NCBI GenBank assembly: GCA_030560485.1
Contig: JAKTTS010000028.1
Coordinates: forward strand, 1-58,623
Source of the DNA: Ascoidea tarda (nom. inval.)
Taxonomy: Eukaryota > Ascomycota > Saccharomycetes > Ascoideales > Ascoideaceae
DNA: 58,623 nucleotides
Reading direction: 5' to 3'
In this document: piece by piece, positions 10,401 to 21,254 of the stretch
Position numbering within the stretch: the stretch's first letter is position 1
Layout: each line of letters opens with the position of its first letter
Position numbers and translations under genes: made by a program
Notes under the pieces: generated by a model
Told to the model about the DNA's origin: nothing
Databases searched by the model: none
What the model saw: only the letters and a program-made list of their open reading frames with translations

Positions 10401-11913
10401 ATGTTTGTAGAGGTAGTGATGCTATTTGGATGAGGATTTGAGTTAATTTTGTTAGAGCTATTATTATTTATATTTAAATGATGAGTGTTAATTTTAGTGA
10501 TTGATTTGTGAATTTCGTTATCATCTTCATCGTCATCGTCGATGATGGCATTTTCATTGTAATGATTTTGAGTGTTGTGGAGAGTATCGTTTTGATCGTG
10601 AAAATAGTGATCATTTTTTTTATTGTAATTGTTGTTGTAATTGTTGTGGATATCGATGGTATCGTTGATATCGATATTGTTGATATGATTATCATCATGG
10701 GTGTCGTCAATGTGAGCATCATCATCTATGTCATCTATGTCATCATCATCGTCATCATCATCGTTGCTTGTGCTGTGAGGCGATATCTTTTGGTTAACAA
10801 ATGAGTCGTTGAAGGAGGAGAGAGAAGAGGAAGAGGAGGAGCAAGAGGAGGATGAGGAAGATAGGTAGGATTTTTTGGCAACGTAGAGTGGTTTTTTGTT
10901 TTTATTTGTTAAAAATATTTTTTTATTTTTATTTTTGATTATGAGTTTAAAATTTTTGTTGTTGTTGTTGTTGTTGTTGTTGTTATTTGGAGCTGAAATT
11001 GAGTTTGAGTGAGAGATAGAGGCTAAATTTGTCAAGGAAGGAATATTTTTTGAAGCAGATATTGAGTTTGAGTTTGATAAAGAGAGATGATTTAGATTTG
11101 AGGTTGAATTTGAGGTTGAATTTGAGGTTGAATTTGGGGTTAAAATGTTGTTATTGGGAAATGAGATGGGAGAATTTTTGAAAGAAATCTGAGTGTCAAA
11201 ATTGTCGTTGATAATGGAGTCGTTGATGTTTGTATTTTGAGTATATATCTTCAAAGAGGGAGTTTGTAATGGATCATCAGACATGGAAATCTTTGGGTTA
11301 TTAAAGGTGTTGAAATTGGACTCGTTATTGTTATTGTTGTTATTGGTATTGTTGTTATTGGTATTGGTATTGATATTTTTATTGGAAGAAGAGAGTTGGT
11401 TGGATGGAGTTGGAGGTGAGGAGGAGTTGATTGAAGAGTTGATGCTTATATTAGCATTATTCGAGTAGTAGCTGTTAAGATGAGGATTTGGGTGAGAGTG
11501 AGAATGGGATTGAGAAGTTGGGGTGGATTGAGATTGGTTTGAGGAATTTCTTTGCTGAAATTTTTGTTTTACGTTGATCAATCTTTTTTCATTTTCTAGA
11601 CGAATTCTTTCATCTATTTCAGCTTTTTTTTCTTCTCTCTTTTTGATGGCTAGTTGTTTTCTATTTTGGTGGTCTAGTGTGGACTGACTTATTTTATCGA
11701 TAAATTTTGAAGCAAAGGATTTTTTATTTTTCAAGGACTTTTCTGAATTTGTTGAAGTTGACTGTGTGAGTGGAGATAAAAAAGAAATAATAAAAAAAAA
11801 AAAAAATCGATAATGTTAGTTGATTTTGAATTGAGAAATGAAATGAAAGAAAAATATGGAAAAAAATGGATACTGGGAGAAATACATACAGAACGCTTAG
11901 CAACTTTAGACAT
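7421..11913 (-). CDS. 1454-residue low-complexity protein with a conserved-looking C-terminus, two exons
   Basis: I do not recognise this protein. Exon 1 runs from ATG at 11913 to 11890 and encodes MSKVAKRS; the intron is 11889-11762 (128 bases, donor GTATGT, branch CAACTAAC, a T-rich tract, acceptor CACACAG); exon 2 is 11761-7421 and opens STSTNSEKSLKNKK. Both junctions are phase 0. Residues about 30-75 are strongly charged (KKREEKKAEIDERIRLENEK) and may form a coiled coil. The middle is Asn-, Ser- and Asp-rich with poly-Asn and poly-Asp runs and is probably disordered. The last 450 residues are more ordered, with helical stretches ending in FDKCHLVLKFLSKSV and a segment rich in Leu and Ile. 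A scaffold or regulatory role is possible, but nothing in the sequence fixes it. Confidence 0.8.
11762..11889 (-). other. Intron of the 7421-11913 gene
   Basis: Donor GTATGT at 11889-11884, branch ACTAAC at 11820-11815, a run of T on the coding strand, and acceptor CACACAG ending at 11762. Phase 0. Confidence 0.85.
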
Positions 11914-13524
11914 GTTTGCAGTCGAAGAAGTGAATATAAAGAGCAAACGAGATAGAGATGGAAATGGAAATGGAGATGGAGATGAAGATACAGGTAGAGT
12001 TGGTGCTGTTGTTGAATGAGTGGATAGATAATTAAATAATCGATTAAATAACTAATTGGGCAAAGAATAGAATACTAAAAATGAGGGATCATTAAAATAT
12101 GAGATGGAAAAACAGCGAGAAAGAAGGTTTGAGATAAGATTCCTTGGAGAGAAATGGAGAGAAAGGGAAAGAAAGGGAGAGAAAGCACCAGGCCAAAGCA
12201 GGAAGATGGAACAGGAACAGAAACTGCACCAGAAATAGGAGCGATAAGAGCAGAATGGAGACAATAGAAGCTGGGACACAAATACCAGACGGAAAGAAAC
12301 AGCTCCAAAAGTGCTCCAAAAAGACTGGAGCAGGATCCGGTTTCGTGCACTCCAAACAGGAGGTCTGCGCCGCCGCGCTGGCTCTGGCCTCGCTGCTGTT
12401 TTTCCTGCTGTTTTTCCTGCTACTGTCCCTTTCCTTTTTCCTGCCTGTTTCCTGCCTGTTTCCTGTCTGTTTCCTGCTTGTTTCTCACCAGCTTGGGCTG
12501 TTTCCTTCTCCTCCAACGTTTCTTGTCAGAACGCACGCACCAAACCCGGATCCTGTTCCGTATCTAGTGTGCACAACACCCCAGCGGGTCCTGTTACAAA
12601 ATATTACCCACACCACTGTCCGTGTTTCTCAGTACAATTCCGCTGCCTCTGAAAAAATCTAAAACTGTGTTCTTGCGCCGGAGCTGGTCGAGGCAGCACA
12701 GCCAGCTCTCGGTCGGCGAGGAATGGTATTGATGGTCCGGTATGGATTGGCAGCTCAAACACCACTCAAGCCTCTGGTACTCAAGGCCCATCTGCTGCTG
12801 TAGGAGCACTGCTCGTCTGTTCTGAGCTGACCCACTCGCCTGTCTGAAAAACACCCGCTGTCGCTCAAACTGCTCTGGGACCTTGCGACTCTTTTTGTAG
12901 AACAAAGAGCTGCTGCTGTCTCACCTTCGAACTCAGACCTGTATGCTTAGCTCCGGCTCAATTAATCCGGTCTTCACGCTCGGGGCCTTCTTCCGTTGGC
13001 CGAGCTCCAAATATACGATCCCAGCTTTGGCCCCTACAACCCCAGTGCTCTAGGCTTCTCACTTAGTGCTACGGTCATTTGGCCGTTACCGCCACACATC
13101 CTTTTTCCATTGACTGCAGTATTTGCAGCTGTTCGGTTTCCTCGGCTTTCGATAATGCTGCAATGGCGCATTTTATAGAGCGTTTAGTACCGCGTTTCAA
13201 AGAGTCAGTCGTTGTTCACGAACAATTTGTCTCAGTGCTCACGTGCACAACTATCAATCACACACACTTACATAATCACTTTTTTATTGTCACGATTTTT
13301 CAAGGATATCCGCGAAAACTCAATATTATTCTTGCGGCGCAAAAGTAAAAACAAAACACCCAAACACAGGCCCAAAACGGAACACCCTTGCATCCACATA
13401 TACTACTTCACGTGATCAAGCGTTGTTTTTTCTCACTCTTTTCATTATTTTTTCAGAGGAAATTCAGTAATTTCTTTCTTTACTCTGTTATTCTTCATTT
13501 GTTTGCTTCAACCATTGCATTGTT
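11914..13524. other. 1.6 kb divergent intergenic region with a GC-rich core
   Basis: Separates two divergent genes. The part next to the minus-strand gene (about 12100-12200) is purine-rich on the plus strand, that is C/T-rich on the coding strand. About 12290-13000 is GC-rich; one line near 12361-12420 is about 63% G+C by count. Several open frames of 90-170 codons cross it, but they start at TTG or similar, overlap on both strands and look like nothing known. No tRNA could be folded by eye. Confidence 0.6.
12438..12485. repeat. 11-bp tandem repeat (TTTCCTGCCTG)
   Basis: About four copies of TTTCCTGCCTG with single-base changes in the third and fourth, inside the GC-rich island. Confidence 0.8.
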
Positions 13525-16500
13525 ATGGATCTCCAAAGGGTTTTGTTTGCCAATTCGCTTCCCATTAATGGTTTTGCTTCCTCCTCCTATTCTTCTGCTA
13601 ACCTACCTCTAAACCCTACTTCAAATTCAAACTCTCAATCTGTTCAACAGCAAATCCCCACCAAATATGAGTGCAACTCAAAGGTATTGGCTACTTCAAA
13701 CCTATCCTCCATTCAATTGGCCTCAAAGTTCATTGATGATTTAATCACCTACGACAACTCAACCCCAATTCTAGATGAAAAGACAAATTTAAGTAATCCA
13801 ATTAACTACAACTTTAGTTTTAATTCCAACAGCGACGACGACGACGACAACAACAATGTCAAAAATAATAACTCAAAAAAACTATCCTCCTATTTCAATA
13901 GCAATCCCTTTACTCCCTTTGAAAAAATCTCTTCTCAGTCCATACCTGACAAAGTTCAGAATCTAATTCTAAATACTGACGCTAAAAACTTCAACATGAT
14001 CCTTTTAAATGAAATCAAACACGTCTGCATAATCCTCAACAACCAACTAATCCTATGGGATTTCACAAACCCAAACCCTTACTCAAACTACTCAATTATC
14101 GACGACATCCCGGATTTGATCTTAACAATCAAATTAACTAAACCAAAAAAGAATACCTTTGTCGATTCAATCAGTCACCTCTTATTAATCTCAACCCCTT
14201 ATAACATCTATATCCTAGCAATTAATTACAACAACAACAACAAACCCTTCTCCACAAACAACAAAAACAACAAAATCTTCAACTCCAACACCAAAAATAT
14301 CGATTCCAAAAACAAAAAACTAGAAATCTTCACCACTGACCTATCTATCTCAACAAAGGGCTTGTTTGTCAACAATTTTATCGCCTTTGAAAAAACTCGT
14401 CAAATTTTCTTCACCGGCTATGGTGATTCTCTCAATATTTGGGAACTCTCCTATTCTGATACTGATTCCTGGTTCAACAATAAGTGCAATAAAATTTGCC
14501 TAACCAGATCAAACCTATCCTACTTGGTCCCCACAATGAACTTGTTCAACCCATCCTCTTTCAACGACTCAAATAAAGATTCGGTTAATCTAAACAATCT
14601 ACATTTAAATTTCTCCTTCAAAAATTTGCACTCTGACGATTCCCCGGAACATATAATCCAACTAAAAATCGACGAATCAAGAGAAATATTATACACCTTA
14701 TCCTCAAAATCTTTTATAAGAGCCTATAAACTAATCTCCACTCAATCAAAATCAAAATCAAAATCAAAATCACAATCACAATCAAAAATCACCTCCCTAA
14801 CCAACCCTTATATCCTAAACCCTCTGCAAATCTTATCAGACCTAAGAACAACTGATTGTAAAGATTCAAATCTCTTGTCAAACAAAAACTTGTTCCATTT
14901 TGTAAATATTGACGTTGTATCAAAATTCGAAAATGAAAACCTTTTCCTAGTTGGTATAACAAAGTCTGGCTGCAGAATCTACTTGAATGGTGCAATTTAT
15001 TCCGGCTCCATAACTGCCCTAAGACTACAAAATATTAAATTTCCCCCCATCAATAAATCAATTGACCAAATTCAAAATGAATTAAACGAAAAAAACCTCT
15101 TGAATAAATTATCAACTTCAATATCCTCAATCATCTTAAATTATCAAAAAAATAGTGGTATCTTATCAAACACAACTATAAACTCAAAAATTATCTCCCC
15201 TGGAATATTTGTCGCTGCCGTTGAAAATGATTCTCTCAATAAAAATAACTCATATAATAATAATACTAATAATAATACTAATAACAACAACAATACCTCT
15301 TCTCCTAAAAATTCCTCAAAAAACAGGTTTAAAAATCATCAATTATTTGTTTCTGTTCCTGATTATGGTGTTTTAAATTATTACCACGAATACGTTGAAA
15401 ATGCAACTTTTTTAAAAAATTATGGCGAAATTTTTGATATCCAAATTTTAAATAAAACCTTTTCTGCCACAAATACCCCAATAGGTTATTCCAATTTATT
15501 TGCTATACAATACACCTCAGAACCCTTACATTTCGCTGTCTTGACTAATTCAGCTCTTCTGATTTTCAAATATAGAATGCCTGATACTGTCTTTGAAGGT
15601 CTTGGTCCCGATTTATTGCCCTTTATTGAAAGATATGGCCTTCAAGAAGCCTGTTCAACTGCTTTGAGAATCATTTGTAAACACAACCTCTCTGATTCTG
15701 CTAAATTAAATTATTTCACCTTCTTTGTTGGTAACCAATTTCTGAATTTATCCAATCTGTTGATTAATAAACCCATATATGAAAAAACAATATCAATTAA
15801 CAACAGCTCTTTAACATTCCCTTCAACTATCGCTCTTTCATCATCCACAGGAATACCACTTAAAAACCCAAATGATTTTAATTACAGCTTTGAAAATGTC
15901 AAATTATCTGCTAGACTTTACGGTATTGCATTACTAATTACAAGAATTTTTAGAAGTATCTGGAAAAAAAAAATATTCACTATCAATAAAGATTCGGTTT
16001 TGAAAAATGGTCAGTTAAATCAAGTCTTTTTAAAAGAGAATAACCAACATTTAAGTTTAATAAATATCGACAAAAAACAAATATTGTTTTTCATCAACAC
16101 AATTGTTGTATTATTAAATTTCTTTCAAGAATATGGTGCTAGAATTCCTTATTTTGAAAATCCTTTAGCTTTAGTTAATGGAAATATATCTCGTGAAGAA
16201 GAAGTTGCTGCCCAAGCAGAATATACTGCACTCAACTCCTTCCACGATTTACTAAAAATAATGAAAGAAGCTTTGTTTTTTCTCTTAATATTATTTGATG
16301 AAAGTATTATCATTGATACCGCTAGAAAAGTGAATAATTTTGCAGATAAAAAACAAAACATCTTCAAGGACACCATCAAGTTCATTTCGTTGAATACGCA
16401 AGTTGAATTGGCTAAATTGAATTTCTACGACTTGTTCACTGCAGATTCTAAAACTAAAGAAATTATCAAAGATGTTTTCACATCAATAATTAATAAAAAT

Positions 16501-18012
16501 ATTAACAAGGGGATTTCTGTTGATTATTTAGCTGAAAGCTTACAAAAACATTGCTCATCATTTTGTTCGGCTAGTGATGTTATTATATTTAGAGCATTTG
16601 AGCATTTAAGGAAAGCAAATTCAATAGGTTTGAAAGATCAAGAAAAGACCTCATATGAATTGAACTCTGCAGTAAAGTTATTTGAAAAAGTTAGTGTAGA
16701 ATTATCCCTCGAGGATCTCAAAGAAGCTGTCAATACAATGATTAACTTAAACTACTATCATCAAACCATCGACTTCATTCTTAACACAGCAAACAACTTG
16801 GATAAAAATAAATTGGCAATTAAATACATCAAAAATGGAAAACTTAAAAATGATGTTGAAGGTGCTAAGGTTTATACTGAAAGAATTGAACGATACAAAT
16901 TAATTTTTGAAATACTTATTAAAGTAGAAGTTAAATCAATTGAAAATTATGAATTAATTCGAAAAAATTATTCAAACATTACTTCGGATTCTTTTGATAA
17001 AGACCCTCTTATTAGTGAAGTAACAAAACTACGCGATGAAAGTTATCAAATCTGTTTCAATTACCCCGATATTTTATTTCATTACGAACTATATAACTGG
17101 ATTATTGTTCAAGGTGTCAAAGAAAGATTGTTGGAAATTGATACTCCATTTATATTGCAATTTTTAAAAGAAAAGTCTGTCAACTCCAAAGATTTAGCAT
17201 ATCTTTTATCAAGATACTACTCAAAAAGATCAAAATATTTCGAGTCTGCTGAAACATTGTATAAGCTTGCGTTATCAGACTTTGACTTGTCTTTGGAGAA
17301 AAGAATTGAGTACTTAGCAAAAGCTATAGGGTTTTGTAATTGCATTGAACAAATTAACTTGAAACAAAAATCTGCTTCACTATTGAATAACATTCAAAAT
17401 AATTTAGATGTTTCTGGTATTCAATTAGAATTGATTGAAAAAATTAAAAATGATATAAATCTAAACCATGAAGCTAAAGTTGAAAATATTGAATTATTAA
17501 ACAAAAAAATTTTGAATATTAGTATGTTGTACAACGAGTTCTGTGATCCATTAGGCTATGAGAGTTTATGTTTATTGATATTCAAAGAATCTAACTTTAG
17601 AGACATTGAAGCTATTTCAGCAAAGTGGGATTCATTGTTTTCTAAAGTAAAAAATAACTATAATGAAACTCAAGGCGCTGGTAGTAGTGACCCATTGTAT
17701 ATTGACCTATCAAATTCCATAATCCAAATTGGCAAAAGCGTTAGCAAATCTGAATATGTTTTCCCCATTAACATTTTATTTAATAAGATTATTGGGTTTT
17801 TCAATGAAACTACTGGGTTTTCAAATGTTCCTTTAGGAACAATTGTTAATATTTTCACACAGTCAGGAGTTTCACCAGAAAAGTTGTATTTTGTTCTTAA
17901 AGAAATGCTTGAGTTTAGTGGGGAAAGAACAGGTAGCTTTAAGGAAATCGTTTCTAAGGAGTTGAATTATTTGGTTGCTGCAAATCAGATATTGGAAAGT
18001 ATGACTTACTGA
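13525..18012 (+). CDS. NUP170: Inner-ring nucleoporin of the Nup155 family (Nup170/Nup157)
   Basis: A structural part of the inner ring of the nuclear pore, binding linker nucleoporins and the pore membrane. The 1495-residue product has the family's length. Its order fits: an Asn/Ser-rich N-terminus, a beta-propeller half (for example LSISTKGLFV, FFTGYGDSLNIWEL and DYGVLNYYHEY), then the switch to helices at FKYRMPDTVFEGLGPDLLPFIERYG. A long alpha-solenoid follows, with EEEVAAQAEYTALNSFHDLL and IDTPFILQFL. Asn-rich loops and a Lys-Ser repeat near residue 412 are insertions relative to S. cerevisiae. Yeasts may have one or two copies; which paralog this is cannot be told. It starts at the first ATG after a long divergent promoter. 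Confidence 0.9.
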   Translation: MDLQRVLFANSLPINGFASSSYSSANLPLNPTSNSNSQSVQQQIPTKYECNSKVLATSNLSSIQLASKFIDDLITYDNSTPILDEKTNLSNPINYNFSFNSNSDDDDDNNNVKNNNSKKLSSYFNSNPFTPFEKISSQSIPDKVQNLILNTDAKNFNMILLNEIKHVCIILNNQLILWDFTNPNPYSNYSIIDDIPDLILTIKLTKPKKNTFVDSISHLLLISTPYNIYILAINYNNNNKPFSTNNKNNKIFNSNTKNIDSKNKKLEIFTTDLSISTKGLFVNNFIAFEKTRQIFFTGYGDSLNIWELSYSDTDSWFNNKCNKICLTRSNLSYLVPTMNLFNPSSFNDSNKDSVNLNNLHLNFSFKNLHSDDSPEHIIQLKIDESREILYTLSSKSFIRAYKLISTQSKSKSKSKSQSQSKITSLTNPYILNPLQILSDLRTTDCKDSNLLSNKNLFHFVNIDVVSKFENENLFLVGITKSGCRIYLNGAIYSGSITALRLQNIKFPPINKSIDQIQNELNEKNLLNKLSTSISSIILNYQKNSGILSNTTINSKIISPGIFVAAVENDSLNKNNSYNNNTNNNTNNNNNTSSPKNSSKNRFKNHQLFVSVPDYGVLNYYHEYVENATFLKNYGEIFDIQILNKTFSATNTPIGYSNLFAIQYTSEPLHFAVLTNSALLIFKYRMPDTVFEGLGPDLLPFIERYGLQEACSTALRIICKHNLSDSAKLNYFTFFVGNQFLNLSNLLINKPIYEKTISINNSSLTFPSTIALSSSTGIPLKNPNDFNYSFENVKLSARLYGIALLITRIFRSIWKKKIFTINKDSVLKNGQLNQVFLKENNQHLSLINIDKKQILFFINTIVVLLNFFQEYGARIPYFENPLALVNGNISREEEVAAQAEYTALNSFHDLLKIMKEALFFLLILFDESIIIDTARKVNNFADKKQNIFKDTIKFISLNTQVELAKLNFYDLFTADSKTKEIIKDVFTSIINKNINKGISVDYLAESLQKHCSSFCSASDVIIFRAFEHLRKANSIGLKDQEKTSYELNSAVKLFEKVSVELSLEDLKEAVNTMINLNYYHQTIDFILNTANNLDKNKLAIKYIKNGKLKNDVEGAKVYTERIERYKLIFEILIKVEVKSIENYELIRKNYSNITSDSFDKDPLISEVTKLRDESYQICFNYPDILFHYELYNWIIVQGVKERLLEIDTPFILQFLKEKSVNSKDLAYLLSRYYSKRSKYFESAETLYKLALSDFDLSLEKRIEYLAKAIGFCNCIEQINLKQKSASLLNNIQNNLDVSGIQLELIEKIKNDINLNHEAKVENIELLNKKILNISMLYNEFCDPLGYESLCLLIFKESNFRDIEAISAKWDSLFSKVKNNYNETQGAGSSDPLYIDLSNSIIQIGKSVSKSEYVFPINILFNKIIGFFNETTGFSNVPLGTIVNIFTQSGVSPEKLYFVLKEMLEFSGERTGSFKEIVSKELNYLVAANQILESMTY

Positions 18013-18309
18013 TGAAGTTTCAGGTTTTGTGATAATTTTTTAACTATATATTTTTCTAATCTAATATTTAAATTTTGGCGTGTAATTTATTTTGATTGCT
18101 GGATGAATAGTAATTTCAGCAGGCAGTCAAAACAAGATATTTTGTTTAGCTTTCAATAAAATTGTTAATATAGAGATCTAATTTGTTCTTTTATATTTTA
18201 TTGTTTTAAATGAGTTTTGTGGTTAAAACCAATATACAGTACACACAATAAAAACATGTAATTTTTGAGCAACGCTATATACAAATTAACTAGTAAATGG
18301 ACCAGGCTG

Positions 18310-20013
18310 CTAAATGCCATTCCACTCATCTACTGTGTTTTTTATCCTTTTAATAGCTTCTTCAGGGCCAATGACATCAATAATACTAGCAAGTTCAATT
18401 CCAGAATCCAAACCAGTTAGTGCGTACCTGATGCTTTTCGCAATATCCTTTTTTTTGATGCTTGGATTATGGTTTTGTTCAAGTTTTAATAGTTCGTTAA
18501 CTAATGTTGAAAATCCTTCCTTGGTTAGCAATTCTCGATTTTCAAGAATTTTCGCAAAAATTCTTTTGTAAGATTGAACATGAGATTTATCTTTTAAACT
18601 TCTAGTAGGCTCTTTAAATAAAAAGGAAAACAACTCAGGAGTTCTCATAAGATCAGCAGGATCATGAATTTTAAGACATGCCACTCTAAATAACTTAAGA
18701 AAATATTCTTTTGAGGTGTCAGGATAAACTTTCAAAATTTTTGAGTAGTACATGTTGAAAACTTCTTGAAATAGAGGATCATTAGGATCTTTGGAAATCC
18801 TTTCACGTAAATAAAAAATGTTTAAGAAATCAAGTTTAGTTGGCTCGATTTTAATATTGCATCTTGATAATTTGTTCAATTTGAATTTTTCTTGCAAATA
18901 GTCTAGAGGCAATATATCTTTGGCTTTATGAGTATTATTTTCAACAGTGGAAACACCACCACCGAGTAAAGCAATAAAATTGACTATGGCTTCTGGTAAA
19001 TAGCCAATATTTTTGAGCGAAAGAATATCACTATCTTTTTGTCTCTTTGATAGTTTACGATTGGAAAGAGTTGTTAACAAGGGAACATGAACGAACTTGG
19101 GAGGATTCCAGCCAAATGCTTTATAAAGTGCAATGTGTTTAGGGGTTGAGGGCAACCACTCTTCACCTCGAATAACATGTGTGATTTTCATCAAATGGTC
19201 GTCGATAACACAAGCAAAATGATAGGTTGGTAGTCTATCTGATTTGATTAAGATTGGGTCGTCATATCTTCTATCGTCATAGTTAACTTGAGGCTGTAAG
19301 TTGACCTTTCCATGCAATACATCATCAAGAACTGGATAGGTTTCGGGAGATTTGAACCTAATGGTGTAGGACTCATTATTTTGAGCTCTTTTGTTGGATT
19401 CTTCAATTGAAATGTCAGCACAATGTCTATCATAAGAGACGTTTGTAGGTGGTTGGAGGAGTTTTGCAGACTCAGTAAGTCCATTCAATCTCTCTTTTGA
19501 GCAAAAACATCTGTAAACCTTTTTATTCTCTAATAGCTGATTAATATATTTTTCGTAGATCTGGGTTCTTTCAGATTGTTTATAGGGACCATAATTGCCT
19601 CCCTGTGTAGGTCCCTCATCAAAATCCAAACCACACCAACGCAATGTGTTAATTATATTTTGCTCAGCATCTGGTATCAATCTTGATTGATCAGTGTCTT
19701 CTATCCTCAAAATGAATGTTCCCTTTGTAGCCTTGGCTAGTAAATAGTTAAATAGGGCTGTTCTTAATGATCCAAAATGCAAATAACCAGTTGGACTGGG
19801 AGCAAATCTTGTTCGAACAGGTTCAAGTGGATTCGAAAACTTTTCTTTCTTGATCAGATCAGAGAGCAATTCACGACTTTGGAGCTTGAAAATGGAGGAA
19901 TATTTTCTTGTGGCGAGGCGGTTAAAGCAGTTAGAACTGTTGAAGCAACTGCGCTTCACTGATATAGCAGCAATTTTATTAGCAGAATTGGTTAGCAGTG
20001 CCACATTAAACAT
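18310..20013 (-). CDS. MSE1: Mitochondrial glutamyl-tRNA synthetase
   Basis: Charges tRNA with glutamate for mitochondrial translation (class I synthetase). 567 residues from the ATG at 20013; the frame is open further upstream, but only with non-ATG codons. Residues 1-65 are basic and Ser-rich, fitting a mitochondrial presequence. The catalytic fold begins VRTRFAPSPTGYLHFGSLRT (66-85), where HFG is the HIGH element, then RIEDTDQSRL and DFDEGP. The KMSKS-like element is NRKLSKRQKD near residue 318. The C-terminal anticodon-binding helices follow. The two CTG codons I could place (codons 6 and 53) lie in the presequence part, none in the core. It is convergent with the nucleoporin gene, 297 bases away. 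Confidence 0.95.
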   Translation of the reverse strand: MFNVALLTNSANKIAAISVKRSCFNSSNCFNRLATRKYSSIFKLQSRELLSDLIKKEKFSNPLEPVRTRFAPSPTGYLHFGSLRTALFNYLLAKATKGTFILRIEDTDQSRLIPDAEQNIINTLRWCGLDFDEGPTQGGNYGPYKQSERTQIYEKYINQLLENKKVYRCFCSKERLNGLTESAKLLQPPTNVSYDRHCADISIEESNKRAQNNESYTIRFKSPETYPVLDDVLHGKVNLQPQVNYDDRRYDDPILIKSDRLPTYHFACVIDDHLMKITHVIRGEEWLPSTPKHIALYKAFGWNPPKFVHVPLLTTLSNRKLSKRQKDSDILSLKNIGYLPEAIVNFIALLGGGVSTVENNTHKAKDILPLDYLQEKFKLNKLSRCNIKIEPTKLDFLNIFYLRERISKDPNDPLFQEVFNMYYSKILKVYPDTSKEYFLKLFRVACLKIHDPADLMRTPELFSFLFKEPTRSLKDKSHVQSYKRIFAKILENRELLTKEGFSTLVNELLKLEQNHNPSIKKKDIAKSIRYALTGLDSGIELASIIDVIGPEEAIKRIKNTVDEWNGI

Positions 20014-20336
20014 ATTGGTAGTTGTGAAGTTATTGAGAAAAAACCGAAGTTTGAGAAAAAACAAAATCTGTGGAAGTAAATCTATGGAAGTCAATCTAGG
20101 TTACTGCCTGTGCATGTATTGTAAACAGTGCTTAGTTCTCAGCATTAGCTATCGGTTCACCTTCATTGCGATTTACAGAATCTCCTAAGTGTCTAGTTTA
20201 CCAGACAAGTTTTGAATTTTACTGATACTACGCTGTGATTAAAGAATTGTTCCTGAAATGTAAATTCAATATATTTCTGCTATAAAATTTTATCTGAGAC
20301 AACTATGGCGGTTTAGAAAAGAAAAAGACATATCTA
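20014..20336. other. Short intergenic region upstream of MSE1
   Basis: 323 bases between the MSE1 start and the 3' end of the next minus-strand gene. I see no distinct signal. The 5' part stays open in the MSE1 frame without an ATG. Confidence 0.5.
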
Positions 20337-21254
20337 CTAATTGGCAAGCACATCAATTAAGACCAAGTTAATTATTTCGCCATCCAGAAACTGTTTATTA
20401 TTTGAAAGTGTTAGTATGGTTTTGATTACTTGAGGAATAAAGTCTTGTTTATTAAAATTTGATGGTTTATCTTTTTGAAAACCATGGAATGCTTTTTTGA
20501 TAATGAATTTGTTATTATTGATTTTTCCAGTGTGTTTCCTTTGACTGTTGATTGGTTTATATCTAAATCGATAATTTAGTTTGGGTTGTTTTGTAAATGT
20601 TTTGTTATTTCTATTTCTATTTTTGTTTTTATTTTTAGTTTGAATATTTCTTCTTTTAGCGGATTTTTTGATTTTTTCTTGTAATGCTTCTTTAATTAAA
20701 TCTTGGGAATGGTTTTGAATAAAACCATCAATATAGTGAGCAGAGCCAACAGAAGTGTTATCGAGTGCAGCATGCAATTCTTCATGTGAACTATTATTGT
20801 GATTTTCATGATATTTGAAATGGTTTTCTTTAATTTTAAAGCAAATCCTTTGAATTCTATTAAAGACCCTTTTAGAAATTACGTTTGTATTGGTATTAAA
20901 AATATTTTTATCTTGAAGGATATTTTGAGAATTTAGTTTTAGTTTTTGCTTTACGCATAGGTTGTTGATAATCTCATCAGGAATATCAAAATTCTGAGAA
21001 TTGTTTAATTTTTGTCTTTTTTTTCGTAAGATAGAGATAAGGTTAATGATTTTAGTTATATTTTGTTTAATTTTATAATTTGTGATTTCATGTGTATCTC
21101 TAAATTGCAATGAGGTTTTGTTGATAATATTGGAGACTTTTAATAAATTAACGATTTTCAAAAATTGGCGATATTGAAGCATTAATAATTGGTTCTTGTG
21201 TTTTTCATTTTCATCGCAAGAAATAAAGGTGTTGTCGGAACCTTGATCAATCAT
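20337..21254 (-). CDS. Unknown basic protein, 305 residues
   Basis: I do not recognise it. It starts at an ATG at 21254 and ends 323 bases before MSE1. The first 85 residues look helical (QYRQFLKIVNLLKVSN and ITKIINLISILRKKRQKL) and could be a small bundle or coiled coil. Residues about 195-225 are very basic with Lys, Arg and Asn (KSAKRRNIQTKNKNKNRN), as in nuclear or nucleolar RNA- or DNA-binding proteins. The end, FIPQVIKTILTLSNNKQFLDG, looks folded. No signal peptide or membrane segment is present. The regular amino-acid make-up over 305 codons supports a real gene. Confidence 0.65.
   Translation of the reverse strand: MIDQGSDNTFISCDENEKHKNQLLMLQYRQFLKIVNLLKVSNIINKTSLQFRDTHEITNYKIKQNITKIINLISILRKKRQKLNNSQNFDIPDEIINNLCVKQKLKLNSQNILQDKNIFNTNTNVISKRVFNRIQRICFKIKENHFKYHENHNNSSHEELHAALDNTSVGSAHYIDGFIQNHSQDLIKEALQEKIKKSAKRRNIQTKNKNKNRNRNNKTFTKQPKLNYRFRYKPINSQRKHTGKINNNKFIIKKAFHGFQKDKPSNFNKQDFIPQVIKTILTLSNNKQFLDGEIINLVLIDVLAN

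Noticed and set aside
12052-12905. Several overlapping open frames of 90-170 codons on both strands
   Set aside because: Most start at TTG or GTG, overlap each other and are driven by repeats (Leu/Phe/Pro strings). No conserved motif was seen.
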